Shown: piece by piece, positions 1 through 8,512 of the stretch
How the letters are laid out: each line of letters begins with the position of its first letter
How positions within the stretch are numbered: position 1 is the stretch's first letter
Assembly (NCBI RefSeq): GCF_030160395.1
Contig: NZ_BSOG01000006.1
Coordinates: forward strand, 1 to 64,000
Source: Chitinimonas prasina
GTDB taxonomy: Bacteria; Pseudomonadota; Gammaproteobacteria; Burkholderiales; Chitinimonadaceae
Reading direction: 5' to 3'
DNA: 64,000 nt
Translations under genes and position numbers: made by a program
The notes under the pieces: generated by a model
Database searches by the model: none
What the model was told of the DNA's origin: nothing
Seen by the model: only the letters and a program-made list of their open reading frames with translations

Positions 1-92
1 ACCCACGCCTTCCCATCTCGAACAGGACCGTGAAACGAGGCAGCGCCGATGATAGTGCGGACTACCCGTGTGAAAGTAGGTCACCGCCAGGC
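1..92 (+). rRNA. rrf: 5S ribosomal RNA, 3' part (truncated by window start)
   Basis: The first ~92 bases carry the conserved 5S 3' half: the CCCATCTCGAACAG block, then GAAACG, then the GTGAAAGTAGGTCACCGCCAGGC tail region, followed at once by a strong terminator. The 5' third lies outside the window. The exact 3' end is approximate. It implies that an rRNA operon ends here on the + strand. Confidence 0.93.
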
Positions 93-99
93 TCCCCTT

Positions 100-133
100 A
101 AAAGCCCCAGACTCACCAGAGTCTGGGGCTTTT
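100..133 (+). terminator. Rho-independent terminator of the rRNA operon
   Basis: A perfect 15-bp stem (AAAAGCCCCAGACTC with its complement) closes on an ACCA loop and ends in TTTT, directly after the 5S gene. The A-tract on the left makes it potentially bidirectional, so it could also stop the LysE-type gene coming from the right. Confidence 0.95.
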
Positions 134-184
134 GCTTTGCGGGTTTGGGTTTGCGATTGGCAATATGCAGAACCTTCGGATACA

Positions 185-799
185 TCAGGCCACTAGGCCA
201 ATCAATTGCCAGCAGGCAAAGCCGATCAGCAAGAGCCCGGCGGTTTGGCCTAGATAGCGCAGGTAGGGCGGTTTAAGGTGGTGCCGACCTGCGGCTACCC
301 CACATGCCAGGCCTAGCCACCAGAAGGCTGAGCCGGTGAAGATGCCGCCGACCATGAGCACCGTCTGGCTGATGCTGCTTGTTTGGCCTTGACCTAGCAC
401 AGCGAAGACGGCGACGAACGACAGTATGGTCATGGGGTTGGTCAGCGTCAGGGCAAAGACCGAGGCGAATGCGCTGGCGTGGCTGCCTTGTTTGACCTCT
501 GCAGCAGCAGCGGGTGGTTTGCTGCGCAGCATGCCTATGCCCATCCAGATCAACATGGCACCACCGACTAGCGTCAGTGGCAAGGTCAATGCGGTGAACG
601 CCCGGGTCAGACTGGTGATGCCCAGTGCACCGATAGCGCCATAGCAGGCATCTGCCGCAGCGGCACCCATGCCGCTGGCAAAGCCTGTACGGGCGCCATG
701 CTGCAGCGTGCGTTGTATGCATAGCAGGCCTATGGGGCCTACCGGGGCGGCAATGGAGAGGCCGATCAGACAAGCTTTCAGGAAGAGGGGGGTATCCAT
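185..799 (-). CDS. LysE/RhtB-family amino acid exporter
   Basis: Predicted inner-membrane exporter of 204 aa, the usual size for LysE/RhtB translocators. The N-terminal helix carries the family signature SIAAPVGPIGLLCIQRTL (about residues 15-32), and a TNPMTIL motif follows near the middle. Five to six hydrophobic helices are visible. I start at the Met opening MDTPLFLKAC, because the upstream in-frame Met adds a non-hydrophobic extension untypical of the family. It is divergent from an Lrp-type regulator 128 bp away, the classic arrangement for an amino-acid-responsive exporter. The substrate cannot be read from sequence; Thr, homoserine, Leu, Lys or Arg are all possible. Confidence 0.88.
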   Translation of the reverse strand: MDTPLFLKACLIGLSIAAPVGPIGLLCIQRTLQHGARTGFASGMGAAAADACYGAIGALGITSLTRAFTALTLPLTLVGGAMLIWMGIGMLRSKPPAAAAEVKQGSHASAFASVFALTLTNPMTILSFVAVFAVLGQGQTSSISQTVLMVGGIFTGSAFWWLGLACGVAAGRHHLKPPYLRYLGQTAGLLLIGFACWQLIGLVA

Positions 800-926
800 G
801 AGTGGGCTCCAGGTTGTATGGATAGATTGTCCAAGCCTGTGACCCATGCTTGAATAGTGTCCTTAAGTATGTTTTGGGTTTTCGCCTAAAATTCTTTTGA
901 ATATTTGGAGATTGCATGGGGATTTT
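800..926. promoter_or_regulatory. Divergent promoter region, exporter / Lrp-type regulator
   Basis: This 127-bp spacer separates two divergent start codons and must hold both promoters and any regulator site. The stretch around 868-905 is AT-rich. I could not fix -35/-10 boxes with confidence. Confidence 0.5.
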
Positions 927-1376
927 ATGGAGATCGATGGCAAGTCCTGGAAAATACTGCAGGCCATACAGGCTGATGGACGTATCTCGCTGACGGAGCT
1001 GGCGGCCAAGGTGGCGCTATCTGTGCCGGCAGCATCGGAACGTTTGAAACGCCTGGAAGAGACTGGAGTAGTGCGGGGTTATCGTGCGCTGGTGTCGGCC
1101 GAGGCGGTAGGCTACGACGTGATGGCCCTGGTAGGCATGACCACGGCGCAGCCCGATAAGGCTAGATTGATTGCCCAGCTGCAGAAAATGCCGGAGGTGC
1201 TGGAGTGCTTGCATGTCACCGGACAGGATTCGTTTATTTTGCGGGTGGTGACACGCAATATCCGTCATCTGGAGCAGTTCGTGGGTAGCATCAATCACTT
1301 TGGCGAGACGCGTACCTCTATCGTGATGTCTGCGCCGATCGCTTTGCGGCCTTTGGCTCCGCCTGGCGGTGAATGA
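927..1376 (+). CDS. Lrp/AsnC-family transcriptional regulator
   Basis: 149 aa. The N-terminal winged HTH (about residues 5-60, with ISLTELAAKVALSVPAASERLKRLEE as its core) is followed by an RAM/AsnC effector domain (about 65-145, including GYDVMALVGM and the HVTGQDSFILRVV strand). The family forms octamers that bind DNA in response to amino acids. I prefer the ATG at 927 (MEIDGKSW) over the one at 897, because homologues begin close to this helix. It lies divergent from the LysE-type exporter and probably controls it; this is inferred from position. It converges with the racemase gene, with only 22 bp between the stops. Confidence 0.9.
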   Translation: MEIDGKSWKILQAIQADGRISLTELAAKVALSVPAASERLKRLEETGVVRGYRALVSAEAVGYDVMALVGMTTAQPDKARLIAQLQKMPEVLECLHVTGQDSFILRVVTRNIRHLEQFVGSINHFGETRTSIVMSAPIALRPLAPPGGE

Positions 1377-1398
1377 AGCTGAGTGGCGCTAGGCCGCT

Positions 1399-2130
1399 TC
1401 AGCCCACGTTGGTGGACATTGCCATGCTGGCCGCTGCGTAGGCATGCAAGCGAGTGGTATCAAACAAGGGTACGGCTGCGTGTTCAGGCCCGATCAACAA
1501 GCTGATCTCGGTACAACCGAGGATCACGGCTTGTGCGCCTTGATCCTTAAGCTGCTTGATGATGCGCTGGTACTCACGCCGAGATGAGTCGTTGGCAATA
1601 CCCTGGCACAGTTCCTCATAGATGACGCGATGGACGATGTCGCGGTCGGGGCCGTCCGGTACCAGTACGGCTATGCCTTGTTGTTGCATGCGGTCGCGGT
1701 AGAACGTTTGTTCCATGGTGAAGCGGGTGCCGAGCAACCCGACTGTTTGCATGTTTGCTTGCCGTATGGCGGCTGCGGTGGGGTCGGCTATGTGCAGCAA
1801 CGGTATGCTGGTGGCTGCCGTGATCATATCGGCCACCTTATGCATGGTGTTGGTACACAGCACCAGTAGATCTGCGCCTGCTGCCTCCAGCTTTTGTGCA
1901 ACGCTGGCTAATTGCCTGCCTGCGTCGTCCCATGCATTATCGCGCTGCAATTGGGCTATGCCATGGAAGTCCACGCTGTAGAGCACGATTCGTGCTGAGT
2001 GCAAGCCACCTAGTTGTTGCCGCACGGCCTGATTGATGTGCTGATAGTAAGGCACCGTGGACTCCCAGCTCATGCCGCCGATCAGACCTATGGTGAGCAG
2101 GGATGGAGTTGATTTGCTGACAGGGTTCAT
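1399..2130 (-). CDS. Aspartate/glutamate racemase family protein (YgeA/RacX-like)
   Basis: 243 aa, cofactor-independent amino acid racemase fold. Both catalytic cysteines are present: Cys92 in LLVLCTNTMHK and Cys206 in VILGCTEISLL. The N-terminal IGLIGGMSWEST motif is typical of the YgeA/aspartate racemase branch, which in E. coli and Bacillus acts on a broad range of amino acids. The start is set at MNPVSKST; the longer frame upstream reads as low-complexity non-family sequence. It sits 26 bp downstream of the DUF488 gene on the same strand, so the two may be cotranscribed. Substrate specificity is unknown. Confidence 0.88.
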   Translation of the reverse strand: MNPVSKSTPSLLTIGLIGGMSWESTVPYYQHINQAVRQQLGGLHSARIVLYSVDFHGIAQLQRDNAWDDAGRQLASVAQKLEAAGADLLVLCTNTMHKVADMITAATSIPLLHIADPTAAAIRQANMQTVGLLGTRFTMEQTFYRDRMQQQGIAVLVPDGPDRDIVHRVIYEELCQGIANDSSRREYQRIIKQLKDQGAQAVILGCTEISLLIGPEHAAVPLFDTTRLHAYAAASMAMSTNVG

Positions 2131-2156
2131 AGCGGCTTTCTGGCGGCGTATGGGTA

Positions 2157-2579
2157 TTAAGTGTGGGTATGGGGTGGTGAATCTGTTGCCAGCTCTGCCA
2201 AGCGTGCACCCCGCTCGGCAAGGAGCTCTCTCAGCACCGAGCGATGGCAACGGGCCTCATCTTCGCAATAACAGCCTATGGCCAGCTCACTCTGGTGCGA
2301 AAGTGCCGCCAGCAGATCCAGCACCCTGGCTGCATCGGCTTCATTCATCTCGCTGCGGAAACGGCGTTTGAATCCTGCCCAGTCCGCGTCGCTGAGGGCG
2401 GTCTTGCCTAAGGCCATCAGCTCGCTACTGGGAGCAAGGTTGGGCAGCCAGGTATCGTAATAGTTGCGGCTGGCAAACTCGGTCTTGGGCACGCCGCGCG
2501 GCGGGCGACGTACGGTGCCGATACGCAGTCCTTCGTTGGGTAGGCGTGGGCTGCCAAGCCGGATGATGTGTATGGTCAT
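2157..2579 (-). CDS. DUF488 family protein
   Basis: 140 aa, matching the YeaO-like short branch of DUF488. The N-terminal IRLGSPR block, the central YYDTWLPNLAPS segment and the C-terminal Cys-rich stretch IGCYCEDEARCHRSVL (Cys103, Cys105, Cys111) are all typical. The biochemical function of the family is not established. It is probably the first gene of a two-gene unit with the downstream racemase. Confidence 0.85.
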   Translation of the reverse strand: MTIHIIRLGSPRLPNEGLRIGTVRRPPRGVPKTEFASRNYYDTWLPNLAPSSELMALGKTALSDADWAGFKRRFRSEMNEADAARVLDLLAALSHQSELAIGCYCEDEARCHRSVLRELLAERGARLAELATDSPPHTHT

Positions 2580-2751
2580 AAGAGAGCCAATCTTGAACTC
2601 TAGTCATTGATCGGTTATCGCTGACTGGGCTGGCGCCAGTGGCGCCTGGACCCGCGGGCTCAGCCGGGATTAGGCTCCACGTCCCTGCCGCGGCGGATTA
2701 CCAGCCCGAGCGGGTTTCAGCTTATCAACATTTTCAGTACCTATCAGGCGT

Positions 2752-3753
2752 TTATGGGTAGTGCGAGCTGTTCCCGAATTGGTGGGCAACAGGGCTGCCA
2801 TCACGCCGATTTGTACTCAGGGCCGCTTTGGGGGGAGTGGAGCAAGCTCCGGGCGAGCTGCAGGCGATCACTTCGGGGCGTATTGGCAGATCCTTGGGTA
2901 GCTTGATATCCCATGCCAAGCCGAGTCGCTGCAGCAAGGTCAGTACCCACCAGCCTGGGTCCCATTCACCGGCATGCAGGCCTAGTCTTGCGGAGCCGGG
3001 AAAGGCATGGTGGTTGTTGTGCCAGTTTTCGCCCATGGCCAGCAGCGCGACATAAGGCAGGTTTCTGCCTTGCACTGCGGCATGCTGTACTTGATGGTGC
3101 ATGGGGCCGTGGTTGTGGGCGAAGTAGCCTATCAGCCAGTGGCCAAATACACAGGCGGTGATACGAGCGCACACTCCCCAGATAACAAAGGGCCATCCTC
3201 CGAAGGCGTAGAACAAAGCCGCGAGGGGGAGTTGTTGCCACATCCAGGTACGCTCCAGCCATAGGTAGAACCGGTCTTGCGCAATGTCACAGGGGAGGGC
3301 GGTGACCGGTGGATGATCCAGGACCAATTCACAATGCAGTTGCCACCAGGCATCGCGCCAGAAGCCGCCACCATGGCGCAGGTAGTCGTGGCAAGTATGC
3401 TGGCGTTGCGCCAGATCACGTAAGTCATGCTGGGCTAGCAGCCCCAGTGGCCCTGCTAGACCTACTTGCACACCCAGATAGACCAGGCTGTATTCAAGCC
3501 AGCGGGGGCATTGATAACTGTGATGGATGAGTTTTCGGTGGCTGCCCAGCGAGTGGCCCAGCAGCAGGACGGTAGTGGTGCAGATAATGAAGAGCAGCAA
3601 GCCCGACCAGCTGAAGGTAGCGATACCACCCACTACTGTGGTTGCCAGCATGCCGCTGAACCAGAGTGACTTCATGGGGGCATAACGGATAGTCCCCAAT
3701 GTGACCTGCAAGGCGGTGACTGAGGCAGTGCGGGCTGAGGTTGACTGGGACAT
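2752..3753 (-). CDS. Acyl-CoA desaturase / fatty acid desaturase family protein
   Basis: 333-aa integral membrane di-iron desaturase. His boxes are visible: H67-x4-H72 with H77/H78 (GHSLGSHRKLIHHSY), a second cluster around H119/H122 (QHTCHDY), NHGPMHH at 214-220, and the diagnostic GENWHNNHHAFPGSAR at 241-256. Hydrophobic pairs flank residues 30-65 and 175-210, as in the delta-9 stearoyl-CoA family. The second box differs from the common HRxHH form, so substrate and regiochemistry are uncertain. The last ~45 residues are polar and not conserved-looking. It lies close to the PHA-system and wax-ester genes, which fits a lipid-metabolism neighbourhood. Confidence 0.85.
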   Translation of the reverse strand: MSQSTSARTASVTALQVTLGTIRYAPMKSLWFSGMLATTVVGGIATFSWSGLLLFIICTTTVLLLGHSLGSHRKLIHHSYQCPRWLEYSLVYLGVQVGLAGPLGLLAQHDLRDLAQRQHTCHDYLRHGGGFWRDAWWQLHCELVLDHPPVTALPCDIAQDRFYLWLERTWMWQQLPLAALFYAFGGWPFVIWGVCARITACVFGHWLIGYFAHNHGPMHHQVQHAAVQGRNLPYVALLAMGENWHNNHHAFPGSARLGLHAGEWDPGWWVLTLLQRLGLAWDIKLPKDLPIRPEVIACSSPGACSTPPKAALSTNRRDGSPVAHQFGNSSHYP

Positions 3754-4297
3754 GCTTATCCTATTTTCCGCGAACTAAGCGCCGCTATCAAAAACCTTCT
3801 GGCGTTGTTGTGCGAGCTTGCCGTACCCACGTACTTTCTACTGCGCGCGCCATCTCTCGCACGCCTAGCCAGAACCGCTACGCTGGGTTTTGGTAGCCGC
3901 TCTAAACGCTGCTGGTACGGTTGTGCGATCTAGCCAGACCTGTGTAGGGCAGGCTGTCCGTGCCAAGCCAGCATCCGCTGTGCAGGGTAGGTTGGCCGGC
4001 TCTAGTCAGGGCAGCGGTGGCGCAATCATAGTTCATTTGTTCGTATTTAACTAATTAGCTAATTGATGTGGTTCGAGCCTGGCATGTCGCTTCGAGGAAA
4101 TACGGTTCGCTCACCAATGACGGCTTCGGATCAACGTGGCATCACCGCACCGGTGTGGGGAGGGACAAAGAATTTTCCGAAGAATGACCAGGAAGGGCTG
4201 GCAGGCGGCGGATTTGGCGCTAAGCTACACAGCATTCGAAAGCAGCTTGCCGGTGGTGGCGGTTGCGCACTGATAAACAGTACGGTGGAGCAAGCAC
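3754..4297. other. 544-bp intergenic region with AT-rich palindrome and a degenerate repeat
   Basis: I see no convincing gene. An open frame at 4063-4350 lacks a ribosome-binding site and protein-like composition. 3790-3830 shares a block (AAAACC, then CTGGCGTTGTTG, then GCG) with sequence after the fbpA gene near 59013. An exact 12-bp palindrome AATTAGCTAATT lies at 4053-4064 in an AT-rich patch. It could be part of a promoter for the PHA-system gene or an operator. Confidence 0.5.
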
Positions 4298-4570
4298 ATG
4301 TCGATACATATACAGTACCCCCACAGCAAGCCGCACGACGAGGCACTTAAGTTGGCTGGTGAAGTTGCCGAGCAGATGAAGCAGGAGTTCGGCATGGACT
4401 ACCGTTGGGAGGGGGAGGTCTTGCACTTCCAGCGTCCTGGTGTTTCTGGTCAGTTGACTGTGGCGGCAGATGAGGTGGTGGTAGACGCCAAGCTGGGTTT
4501 CCTGCTGATGGCATTGAAGCCCAGGATAGAGTCGGAAGTGAAGGGTTTTCTGGGGCAGCATTTCGGCTAG
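4298..4570 (+). CDS. Polyhydroxyalkanoic acid system family protein
   Basis: 90 aa, resembling the small PHA_gran_rgn family found near polyhydroxyalkanoate genes. Visible features are an N-terminal IQYPHSK strand, an amphipathic helix (EALKLAGEVAEQMKQEF), then FQRPGVSGQLTV and the C-terminal LGFLLMALKPRIESEVKGFL. The biochemical role is not established; granule association or regulation is assumed for the family. It stands alone, with a clear terminator after it and no phaC in this window. Confidence 0.8.
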   Translation: MSIHIQYPHSKPHDEALKLAGEVAEQMKQEFGMDYRWEGEVLHFQRPGVSGQLTVAADEVVVDAKLGFLLMALKPRIESEVKGFLGQHFG

Positions 4571-4631
4571 CTTGCGGCTGCATGGCGTCCGTAAAGGCGC
4601 GGTCACGCAGCCAGGGTCGGCAATAAAAAAG

Positions 4632-4659
4632 AGGCAGGTGGGGAACCACCTGCCTTTTT
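4632..4659 (+). terminator. Rho-independent terminator, bidirectional
   Basis: A 10-bp stem AGGCAGGTGG / CCACCTGCCT closes on GGAA and is followed by TTTTTC; A-residues precede it. It lies between the convergent PHA-system gene and the acyl-CoA reductase gene and can serve both. Confidence 0.92.
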
Positions 4660-4685
4660 CATTGTGCTGCCATGGCTTTGTAGGT

Positions 4686-6680
4686 TTACAGGTGTATACC
4701 CTTCATGATCTGCATGAACGCTAGTTGGTCTGCACTCAGTTCCTGAGCGCGACCACCTTCTTTGCTGCCCTGGGCGGCCGAGGAGTCGGGGAACATGCGA
4801 TAGGCGGTGTTCATGATGATCTGTGCCACGCGTGGTGCCAGGGCATGGATCATCTGGCCAAAGATACCGAGGCCCGACGCCACTCGTACGGGCTTGTAGA
4901 TGACGGCCTGTGCCACCATGTCGGCCGCTTCATCCGGGCTGATGATGAAGGGCATGTTCTTGTAGATGTCGGTGGGGGCGATCATGGGGGTGCGCACCAG
5001 CGGCATATTGATGGTGGTGAAGTAGACACCACGATCGGAGAACTCGCTGGCGGCACAGCGGGTAAAGGCGTCCAGGGCTGCCTTGGAGGCCACATAGGCT
5101 GAGAAGCGTGGTGAGTTGGTCAGCACCCCGATGGAAGAGATATTGACCACATGGCCGCTCTTGCGGGTGCTCATGCTAGGCAGCAGGGCCAGGGTAAGGC
5201 GCAGGCTACCGAAGTAGTTGAGCTGCATGGTCCGCTCGAAGTCGTGGAAGCGATCGTAGCTGTTTTCAACGGCGCGGCGGATGGAGCGGCCGGCATTGTT
5301 GATCAGCACATCCACGTGGCCGTGCTCGTCCAGTACTTTCCTGGCTAGCTCGTCAATGGCATCGAGGCTGGACAGGTCGCAGGAATACACCGAGCATTTA
5401 CCGCCGCAGGCTTCGATTTCCTTCTTGGTGGCCTCCAGCTTCTCCATGTCGCGCGCCACGATGATGACGTGTGCGCCAGCTGCTGCCAGCTTCATGGCGC
5501 TGGCCTGGCCGATGCCGGAGGAGCCGCCGGTGATCAGCACGTTCTTGCCACGCGATACGCCGGACAGTGAGCGATCGATGAACAGATCCGGATCCAGATG
5601 GCGTTCCCAGTAGTCCCACAGCTTCCAGGCATAGTCTTCCAGTGCCGGGATCTTGATATCGGTGCCGGCCAGCAGCTTCTGGGTCTGGCGGCTGTCAAAG
5701 CGCGTCGGGTAGGACACGAAGTTCATGATGTCGGGCGGCAGGCCCAGATCACGCATAACTGCGTCACGCACGCGGCGCACGGGAGTTAGCGAGCTGATAG
5801 CCTGGCGTATCATCGACGGCACAAAGCCGAATATGGCGGGGTTGAGCCGCACGGTCAGCTTGGGGGCGTGGGCGGCTTCGGCAAAGATGGCCAGCACTTC
5901 GCCCACGCGCTTGGCATCGGGGTCGGTGAGATGGAAGCAGCCGCCGTTGTGGCCGTTGAGGTGGGCGATGTGGTCCATCGCTTCGACCACGTAATCCACC
6001 GGTACCAGGTTGATGCGGCCACCATCTATGCCTATGGCAGGCATCCAGGGCGGCAGGATCTTGCGCATTTTCTGCAAGACCTTGAAGAAGTAGTAGGGGC
6101 CGTCGATCTTGTCTATCTCGCCGGTCTTGGAGCTACCGACCACGATGCCGGGCCGGTAGACACGCCAGGGGCGCTTGCACTCGCGCCGGACGATGGCTTC
6201 GGAGTCGTGCTTGGTGCGGAAGTAGGGGTGGTTGAGCTTGCCTGCCTCTTCGAACATGTCTTCCGAGAACACGCCCTCATATAGGCCTGCGGCCGCGATG
6301 GAGCTGGTGTGATGGAAGATGCCGGCTTCGATGGCCTCGGCGAACTCCACTGCGTGGCGAGTGCCGTTGACGTTGGCTTCGAGCTGTTCCTCGGCGGTGG
6401 CCTTGAGGTCGTACAGGGCGGCCAGATGGAAGAAGTGCTTGATCTTGCCCTTCAGCTCGGCGATGTCTTTCTTGGAGACACCTAGCTGGGTCTTGCCCAG
6501 CTCGCCGACCACCGGGATGACGCGATCAGCGTCCTTGCCCCAGCGTTCCTTGATCTTGTCGAACTTTTCCAGCGATTCCTTGCGTACCAGCGCGTAGATC
6601 TTGCCCTTGCGTTTCTTCAGCAGAGTCTGGACGAGGTTATTGCCGATAAAACCGGTAGCACCGGTCACGAAATAAGTCAT
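4686..6680 (-). CDS. Two-domain fatty acyl-CoA reductase-like SDR fusion (AcrA1-like)
   Basis: 664 aa carrying two Rossmann domains. Residues 1-~370 form an extended SDR/male-sterility-type domain with TGATGFIG at 6-13, Ser126/Ser127 and Tyr153-x3-Lys157. Residues ~378-640 form a classical SDR with TGGSSGIG at 384-391, NNAG at 461-464, Ser515 and Tyr529-x3-Lys533. This order and length match the mycobacterial AcrA1-type proteins annotated as acyl-CoA reductases. The C-terminal half resembles Acr1, which reduces fatty acyl-CoA to aldehyde. A good ribosome-binding site (GAGGAGC) precedes the ATG. It is divergent from a wax ester synthase/DGAT, so the pair can plausibly supply a fatty alcohol and esterify it. 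The exact product (aldehyde or alcohol) is unproven. Confidence 0.85.
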   Translation of the reverse strand: MTYFVTGATGFIGNNLVQTLLKKRKGKIYALVRKESLEKFDKIKERWGKDADRVIPVVGELGKTQLGVSKKDIAELKGKIKHFFHLAALYDLKATAEEQLEANVNGTRHAVEFAEAIEAGIFHHTSSIAAAGLYEGVFSEDMFEEAGKLNHPYFRTKHDSEAIVRRECKRPWRVYRPGIVVGSSKTGEIDKIDGPYYFFKVLQKMRKILPPWMPAIGIDGGRINLVPVDYVVEAMDHIAHLNGHNGGCFHLTDPDAKRVGEVLAIFAEAAHAPKLTVRLNPAIFGFVPSMIRQAISSLTPVRRVRDAVMRDLGLPPDIMNFVSYPTRFDSRQTQKLLAGTDIKIPALEDYAWKLWDYWERHLDPDLFIDRSLSGVSRGKNVLITGGSSGIGQASAMKLAAAGAHVIIVARDMEKLEATKKEIEACGGKCSVYSCDLSSLDAIDELARKVLDEHGHVDVLINNAGRSIRRAVENSYDRFHDFERTMQLNYFGSLRLTLALLPSMSTRKSGHVVNISSIGVLTNSPRFSAYVASKAALDAFTRCAASEFSDRGVYFTTINMPLVRTPMIAPTDIYKNMPFIISPDEAADMVAQAVIYKPVRVASGLGIFGQMIHALAPRVAQIIMNTAYRMFPDSSAAQGSKEGGRAQELSADQLAFMQIMKGIHL

Positions 6681-6778
6681 GGGGCTTGCTCCTCGTTATT
6701 CGTATGCGTATGCAGTCTGGGCGATTGACGTGCCCGTAAGCCGCACCGTGTAGTGGTCGGCGGCGACTAGCTGTGTTC

Positions 6779-6784
6779 TATAAT
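6779..6784 (+). promoter_or_regulatory. Candidate -10 box for the wax ester synthase gene
   Basis: An exact TATAAT lies 77 bp upstream of the chosen start codon. No good -35 box is present at 16-18 bp, so activation by a regulator is possible. The assignment is by motif only. Confidence 0.4.
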
Positions 6785-6860
6785 CCTCCGAGAGCAACGT
6801 CAAGCGAGCGGTCGTCCGACTCGTAAACAACAACCACAATTCAGACACAGGGTGGGAAAT

Positions 6861-8363
6861 ATGCTGTTGAATCTCTTTGGCTCGGGCAAGGAATCAATGT
6901 CGGCCGTTGACACGGCTTGGTTGCGCATGGATAGGCCAACCAACCTGATGGTGATTACCGGCATCATGTTCTTTGAGGGCCATATGGACATTGCCCGGCT
7001 GCGCGGCGTATTGGAAAGCCGCCTGCTGAAGTACCAGCGCTTCAAGCAGCGGGTGGTGCGCACGGGTACCAACGCCGCATGGGAAAGCGACCCGGATTTC
7101 GATATCGACAACCACTTGCATCGGGTGGCGTTGCCGGGGGATGCGGGAAAGCCTGAGCTGGAGGCCTTCGTCAACGAACATATTTCCACCCCGCTCGATT
7201 TCGGCAAGCCGCTTTGGCAGTTCCACTTGGTAGAGAACTACCAAGGGGGCAGCGCACTCGTAGCGCGCATACATCATTGCATCGGCGATGGTATCGCCTT
7301 GATACAGGTGCTGTTGTCGCTGACCGACAAGGAAGCTGACGGCGATAGTGCGCCAGCGCCGAAGAAGCTCAAGTTCCAGGCTGGCGAACGGGAACCGGAC
7401 GATCCTTTCATGCGACTCTACAAGCCGGTGGCCAAGATGTACGCCGGGGTGCTGAAGAGCTATGGCAAGGTGCTGGGGACCAGCTACGGCCTGATGATGA
7501 ATCCGGGCAAGATAGCCGAGTACACCCAGACGGGGCTGGCCATCAGCCAGGGACTGGCCAAGTTGGCGGCCATGCCGGCCGACCCGCGCACCAAGTTCAA
7601 GGGCAAGCTCTCTACCGCCAAGCGCATCGCCTGGTCCGAATCGTTGCCGCTGCCCGAGGTCAAGCATGTGGGCAAGGCGCTGGGCTGTTCCATCAATGAT
7701 GTGCTGCTGTCGTGCGTGGCGGGAGCCTTGCGGGCCTATCTGGTGGAGAAGGGGCAGAACGTGGATGGCCTCGACATCCGCGCCTCGGTGCCGGTCAACC
7801 TGCGGCCTGAGAGCAAGCTGGATAAGCTGGGCAATTATTTTGGCCTGGTCTTCCTGCCGCTACCCATAGGCGTGGCCAACCCGATAGAGCGGGTGTATGA
7901 GGTCAAGCGCCGCATGGAAGAGATCAAGGGTGGCTACGATGCCATCATTACCCTGGGTCTGCTCAGTGTGGTGGGCTCCTTGCCCAATATCGTCGAGCAG
8001 CCGGCCATCGAGTATTTCAGCACCAAATCCACCGCCGTCATGACCAATGTACCCGGCCCGCGCGATCCGATCTACATGGCGGGTAACAAGGTGAGCGACC
8101 TGCAGTTCTGGGTGCCGCAGTCGGGTGAGATAGGCATGGGGGTGTCCATCCTTTCGTACAACGACAGGGTCAATTTCGGCGTGATGACAGACAAGAAGCT
8201 GGTGGCCGAGCCCGCCCGGATCATTGAGCGGTTTGGTGAGGAGTTTGAGAAGCTGGTACTGGCAACGCTGCTGAGCGTGGTGGATTGCCCGCCTGATCCC
8301 GAGCTGGCTGAGTTGCATCTGGCGGTGCTGCGGATGCAGAGCGAGGCTGGCAAGCACGCCTGA
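6861..8363 (+). CDS. Wax ester synthase / diacylglycerol acyltransferase (WS/DGAT)
   Basis: 500 aa, the usual WS/DGAT length. It carries the catalytic HHxxxDG motif as HHCIGDG (138-144), preceded by PLWQFHLVE, and the second conserved motif in CSINDVLLSCVAGAL. The C-terminal half has the NVPGPRDPIYMAG block typical of the family. It transfers acyl groups from acyl-CoA to fatty alcohols or diacylglycerol at the membrane or lipid-body surface. I choose the ATG at 6861, preceded by AGGGTGGG at good distance, over the GTG at 6852. It is divergent from the acyl-CoA reductase gene, which could provide the alcohol substrate. Confidence 0.93.
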   Translation: MLLNLFGSGKESMSAVDTAWLRMDRPTNLMVITGIMFFEGHMDIARLRGVLESRLLKYQRFKQRVVRTGTNAAWESDPDFDIDNHLHRVALPGDAGKPELEAFVNEHISTPLDFGKPLWQFHLVENYQGGSALVARIHHCIGDGIALIQVLLSLTDKEADGDSAPAPKKLKFQAGEREPDDPFMRLYKPVAKMYAGVLKSYGKVLGTSYGLMMNPGKIAEYTQTGLAISQGLAKLAAMPADPRTKFKGKLSTAKRIAWSESLPLPEVKHVGKALGCSINDVLLSCVAGALRAYLVEKGQNVDGLDIRASVPVNLRPESKLDKLGNYFGLVFLPLPIGVANPIERVYEVKRRMEEIKGGYDAIITLGLLSVVGSLPNIVEQPAIEYFSTKSTAVMTNVPGPRDPIYMAGNKVSDLQFWVPQSGEIGMGVSILSYNDRVNFGVMTDKKLVAEPARIIERFGEEFEKLVLATLLSVVDCPPDPELAELHLAVLRMQSEAGKHA

Positions 8364-8445
8364 TGCGGCTGTTGCAAGCCTAGCGATAGATCGTACCGGC
8401 GTGCAGTAGCCTGGACGGGCCGGTACGGTTGGGATCATACGAATG

Positions 8446-8475
8446 CGCACCGTCACTTGTGGCGGTGCGTTTTTT
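8446..8475 (+). terminator. Rho-independent terminator after WS/DGAT
   Basis: CGCACCG pairs with CGGTGCG across a 10-nt loop, then a run of T residues follows (8470-8475). It separates the acyltransferase from the aminotransferase gene. Confidence 0.85.
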
Positions 8476-8512
8476 CGTTCAGGGTGCGTAGTTTCCCCTT
8501 CAATACAACGGA

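Noticed and set aside
4063-4350. 95-codon frame upstream of and overlapping the PHA-system gene
   Set aside because: No ribosome-binding site, unlike protein composition, and it conflicts with the PHA-system gene.
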